Shown here piece after piece: positions 59,901 through 64,000 of a stretch of 64,000 nucleotides of DNA (within the stretch, counting starts at the first letter, position 1; each line of letters opens with the position of its first letter). The stretch is from Phytoseiulus persimilis (Eukaryota; Arthropoda; Arachnida; Mesostigmata; Phytoseiidae). The stretch lies in NCBI GenBank assembly GCA_037576195.1, contig CM075102.1:12892745-12956744 (forward strand), given 5' to 3'. The notes below the pieces were generated by a model. The model did not search any database. It was given only the letters and a program-made list of their open reading frames with translations, and was not told the DNA's origin. The translations under genes were made by a program, and so were the position numbers.

Positions 59901-61368
59901 ATGAAGGGCCTCCTCCGATTTGATCGGTGCTCCTCTGATGTTGCGCTGTTGGTGAGTTTTTCTCCTCGCAACAGGGAGCTGTCTTCAAGCTCGCTTCCGA
60001 GGGTGACGAGACCAGAGTGGGTTCGAGAAACGTCGACTCATGAGTGCGCAGACAGAGGCCCAGATATGAGCTCAGTTTTTCGTAATGGGTCAACTGCACG
60101 GCGGGCCGGCCGGTCGCTCGGCTGGCTGGCTTCAAGCGTCCATTAATCGACGGGTTAACCGTGCGGGGAGAGGAACCTCTCCCGATGTGCATATTCAATC
60201 AGCCGAGAGATCCGACCGCGCACATGCCGATGAGAGCTTCTGTTGGCCGGAGCTCAAGTCGTTCTTATCGTTCGATCTCGGGTCAGGCGATATGTTGAAC
60301 GCGAGCGGACTTCGCACTTTGAAAAAAAAAATGTGCGCGCTCAATTCCGTTCTAGATGCGATCCGAATCAGAGACCCGAAATCTCCCCCGCTCGAGACCT
60401 CGAGTGAAAGCTCTCGAGACCGACTGCCCGAGTGTGGGATCCACGAAACTACGATGTTTCACTTTGGGACGGATGAGACGAAAAAAAAAATACATCTGTG
60501 AGAACGGCGTGCATCGTCATGGTAGAACGCAAGCTGCCTTTTGATCGCGCGTAGGTTCCCCGGCTGCTCCGGGAGCCGATGTCAGGATTGCCGTACTTCC
60601 CGTGCCGCCGCGCACCGAGATCGAGTCCACCTCGCAATCACGTTGTCGTGTGAGCGTCTGATGTGTGCGTACGTCATGCGAAACTCGGTCCCGGATGTGA
60701 GTGTTCCGCCGTCTAGGGCATGAAGTCGTCTGCGGAGGAGACTTCCCGCGATACAGGACCTTCGGAATCCGCCGGACCTCACCTTCTTCATGTTCGATAT
60801 CCGCTGATTGGTTAATCCATGGGAGCACAAACGAATCCGCAAGCTTCCCGCCGTTGAGGAACAACGACAACAACAACGACGACGACAACAATCAAAACTA
60901 GGAAAACGATCACAACGACAGCGCTCTACGCGACCCGTCTGGCTGGCGGAGCAACTTGTACTCCCAGAAGCGGCGACCGACGGGGCTTGGAGTGGTGACT
61001 TGTCGCTCATGAAAGACGCGAGCGCCATCTACGGCCAGACACACAAACCCAAGTTCAACAGCTGTGCCTGCACAGTGCGGGGTGAATGGACTACGGAGCC
61101 GCCTTTGAACGAAAGTTCCAGCTGGAGAGCTTGCGAATGCTTCGATGGCCAGACGGGCGATCAGGGACAGTCGTCGGAGAACGACTAGGAATCGCCTTCG
61201 CGAAGCATTGTCGAACAGAATTTCCATCCGGGCTGGACAACGAGAGCGATGATGGAATCGGCGGCGTCGACGGCGGCCGCGGCGACGACCACCGGAACGG
61301 AGCTCCCTGAACTTGAGGACTGGATCGGGTTCGTGAGCGGTATCGGCAGATCGCATCTGGGCATTCAT

Positions 61369-61440
61369 AGCAGAGTGGCGCAGTGGAAGCGTGCTGGGCC
61401 CATAACCCAGAGGTCCGTGGATCGAAACCACGTTCTGCTA
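61369..61440 (+). tRNA. tRNA-iMet(CAT): Initiator tRNA-Met (CAT)
   Basis: 72 bases folding as a full cloverleaf. The acceptor stem pairs AGCAGAG with TTCTGCT, including the A1:T72 pair typical of eukaryotic initiators, with discriminator A. The anticodon stem is CTGGG/CCCAG with three G:C pairs next to the loop CCCATAA, an initiator hallmark; the anticodon CAT is at 61401-61403. The T loop reads ATCGAAA instead of TTCGAAT, as in metazoan initiators. No intron. Internal A box (TGGCGCAGTGG) and B box (GGATCGAAACC) are present, and a T5 terminator follows. Confidence 0.97.
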
Positions 61441-61445
61441 ACACA

Positions 61446-61450
61446 TTTTT
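61446..61450 (+). terminator. RNA polymerase III terminator of tRNA-iMet
   Basis: T5 run five bases past the discriminator base. A second T5 run lies at about 61460 as a back-up. Confidence 0.8.
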
Positions 61451-64000
61451 CGCTGCCGCTTTTTAGAAACGCTCGGAGTTAGAACCCGTGCAGGCCGAGG
61501 ATCTCGTCTTCGGCGGGTTCTTCTATCGCCGGATCCAGATTTCTCGAGCATGTGTCCGGGGACGACCGTTGGAAGCATTCCCCACTCCAGAACATCGCCT
61601 GTCGGCTGGGATTAGCTCAGCGAAAAGAACATTACGGACTCGGAGAATCATCGATCAGATTGAGAAACGGCGTCCTCTTCTTGTTGCAATGTCACAGCTA
61701 ACGATGTGCCTTCCCGTTGATCAACGACGACAGACACCGACGGAGTCAGATCGAAGATGTTCCATAACCATGAATGATGTCACCCTTCCCGCGAGCAGTC
61801 GCCTTCCAAACACCGAGAGAGGTCGGGGGTAAAAGGAGCCAAATGACCTTTTGCAACAGCCATGACGATGCGCGCCGAGGGTAGAACAACGAGGGACCGG
61901 AATACAGAACTAGAGGAACCGCGATGAGAGGGAGCGCTCGTGAGAATGGGTGAATTCGGTTCCTCGTGGTTGAGAATGCTCAATGAAGAGCCCGCTGAGA
62001 GACGACAAGAAAAATGGGACGAGGAAGAAGATTTGGATCCAGGCGCCTCTGTTTCGGCTATTAGCATCGTGAGCCGAGCTTCAATGAGGTCTCGAAGGCG
62101 ACGCTCCGTGTGATCGCAGGCCTCATTGTCATTGGGGGCGAGTCGTCAGCTCGATAAGTCTGGACGGGTCTGAACGAGGGCGAGTGAGCCGAATCGACGA
62201 GTGCATGACTTCGTGTGAGTTCAGCGTCGGAAGTTGTTGGATCGTTTGGGTGTTCGAACGAATCGGGAGGGCCTGACGAGCCTTGAGACGGTAGCCGCTG
62301 CCACCCACAGCAGCATACTTCATTGAACTGGTGTTCTGGTGCCGCTTTTTTCCGACGACATCGACCTCATCGCTGCTGTCGGTCCTCTCGCGGTCCCGAT
62401 GGTGTTTTTTTTGACGGCCACATCGGTCGGAGCTCGCCCGGTATGTGAGCAATGCAAGCCGCGTGTCTACGAACTTCAAGCATGTCCGCTCGTCCATGGT
62501 GATGGCATTCCATCCATGAAGGAAGCGGATTCGAGAGAAAGAGGCTCCGCGTACGAAGCATCGTGGCTGCCATAATCATTCGGACGCAGTTTCTCTCCTC
62601 TTGTCTGGCTCGACGAGTCGAGGGAAAACTTCCGAGAATCCTTCGAGCGGCTTCCTTCTCGTGACGGTCTATAAGCGCGCTCGCTGCTCTACGTTCGCTC
62701 AGGACTCTGCACCAGAGAACAGAATCGGGCCAGGGCAGACAAGACGCATTCGAATCATGCCAGGAGTGAAGTTTGGAAAAAGTGATATCGGAGACAGAGC
62801 GATATCTATCCTACTCGACTTCGCGAAGTCCTTGGAGTTCGCGGAGTCGAGCAAATGCCTTCGATAGGGCGAGCACGTCTGCGATGAACAATACTCGACA
62901 TAATGTCGAAAACATCGCGTTGGCAGCATTGCTCCGCGCATCAGGGACTCTGATAGAGCTTGAATACGAATAAGGGAATATTCAACCGTAATAAATCACG
63001 TCATCGTGAACCCATCACGGGGCGGCAAATCCGCTGACGTTTCAAGGAACCCGAAGCCCGACAAGCAACGCTCGGAAGTGCGAGGTTCCCCTGATGCCGT
63101 AATCTAGTCTAACGTTGTGATCAAGCGTCCTGAACTTCACATACGATTGTATAAAGCTCTAGTCATGAGCAAGTTCGTTACACTGCTGTGCCATCTGGAT
63201 GCCGTCAAAGTGGAACATGTAAAAATGGTAGAATCATTCCGCAAATATTTCCAGAAGCGATTTTACATGCGATGTTCTCTACCCAAATGAATCACCCCTC
63301 TCAATCCATCATGGAAATTCTCGGGGATTTACGTGTTCTGGAGCGAATCAAACTCCTGGAGGAGGTGGAAAAATATTTTGAAGTCAACGCCTTCGCAACG
63401 GATGTGCTGTACGGACGAAGTCCATCGCGGAGACCGACGCAGTTGACAACTCATTATCGTGGAGAATTCTTTCAAAGATGTCGAGGGGGAAAATTCATTG
63501 TGATCCTTCCCTGTTTCTATGCCACGCTGATGATTACAGTGTTGCGATGCCGTTATCGTTTCCACAAACACCTTCATCCAAATAAAGAGCCGTTTAGTTG
63601 AATTGAACGGTGTCGTACTTCGATTACGGTGCCGTATATCCATCACAATGCCTGTGGTAAACGATACGGGGTCGAGGCTGTAGTCAACCTTTTCAGAATC
63701 CGTGACCTGCAAAGTCATGTCAGAGCGGGGAGCAGCGTTCTCCGGCCGGGACGACAGCTGCCTCTGCTCGCGCCTTAGAACCTCTTGTTGCCGGAGAAGT
63801 TTGCAACCAGAGTTCCCTCTGTGCTCTGCTCCTCTCTCATTGCCGGAAAGTCTTAGACGAACTTTTTGAAAGAGTCGCTCTGTGCCTATCAAACTCTCCC
63901 ATTGACAGCCGCCGCGGTGGGGAGAGGCCGGAACTTAATTGCGATTCACTAGAGAGGACAAACAGCATTCACTTTCGAATCCTTGGAGTGCTCGAGTCCC
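61451..64000. other. Right edge; possible minus-strand exon, otherwise nothing supported
   Basis: On the minus strand 62497-62129 is open from an ATG (MDERTCLKFVDTRL) and ends at a C5 run near 62140; one base fewer there would join it to the frame 62140-61780 (NDNEACDHTERRLRDLIEAR, then a Ser-rich stretch ending EGDCSREG). The joined product would be about 240 aa and looks protein-like, but I recognise no family and codon structure cannot settle it. Open frames on both strands at 63188-63892 overlap each other and are equally unclear. Confidence 0.3.

Larger units (their letters stand above)
45468..61368. other. About 16 kb without a recognised gene
   Basis: The missing first exon(s) and promoter of p130CAS must lie somewhere upstream of 45467. 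Elsewhere I see only scattered open frames on both strands without splice logic or domains. One possible exception is a minus-strand hydrophobic stretch at 50125-50050 (AVITCFLLFSISIVIMVIIM) that could be a single transmembrane exon. Simple repeats lie at 51340-51358 (TC) and 56866-56895 (GA). The density of TCGA/CGA words makes long stop-free frames common here, so open length alone is poor evidence. Confidence 0.5.

Overview
This is a eukaryotic nuclear window, almost certainly from an arthropod and most likely a chelicerate such as a mite or tick. Genes are split by short GT-AG introns (mostly about 85-350 bases), poly(A) signals follow several stop codons, and there is a eukaryotic initiator tRNA. 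The chelicerate placement is an inference from gene content, compact introns, roughly even base composition and LINE tails that look tick-like. No species can be named from the sequence alone.

I could reconstruct exon by exon: mitochondrial ribosomal protein L17 (+, 1055-2107); an intronless PKA-like AGC kinase (-, 5583-6761); a DAZAP2 orthologue (-, 7196-8385); a secreted proline/histidine-rich protein with no family I recognise (-, 9462-10993, 5' end open); an SLC22 organic-cation-type transporter (+, 14536-16914); a TMEM35/NACHO-type membrane protein (+, 20937-22122); an HMMR/RHAMM orthologue (-, 27194-31409); a small secreted Gly/Tyr-repeat peptide (+, 37103-37456); and a p130CAS/BCAR1 scaffold (-, 42144-45467, first exon not found). 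A tRNA-iMet(CAT) lies at 61369-61440. The 46-61 kb interval holds no gene I can support.

The spaces between genes hold mobile-element debris: three C-terminal LINE reverse-transcriptase tails of different families, a 235-bp hAT-type MITE with perfect 8-bp target duplications, a 45-bp minisatellite related to the inside of that MITE, and a diverged inverted duplication with arms of about 330 bases. The genes are functionally unrelated housekeeping, signalling and secreted-protein genes; nothing suggests an operon-like system.

The most unusual pattern is that three otherwise well-preserved genes (HMMR, TMEM35, p130CAS) each need one-base corrections, mostly in short homopolymers, to keep reading frames that match their families and splice phases. 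Four other genes need none. Assembly or read error is the simplest explanation, but recent gene decay is possible. I found no convincing undescribed molecular system; the best candidates for new biology are the Pro/His-rich secreted protein, the divergent intronless kinase and the MITE-minisatellite relationship.
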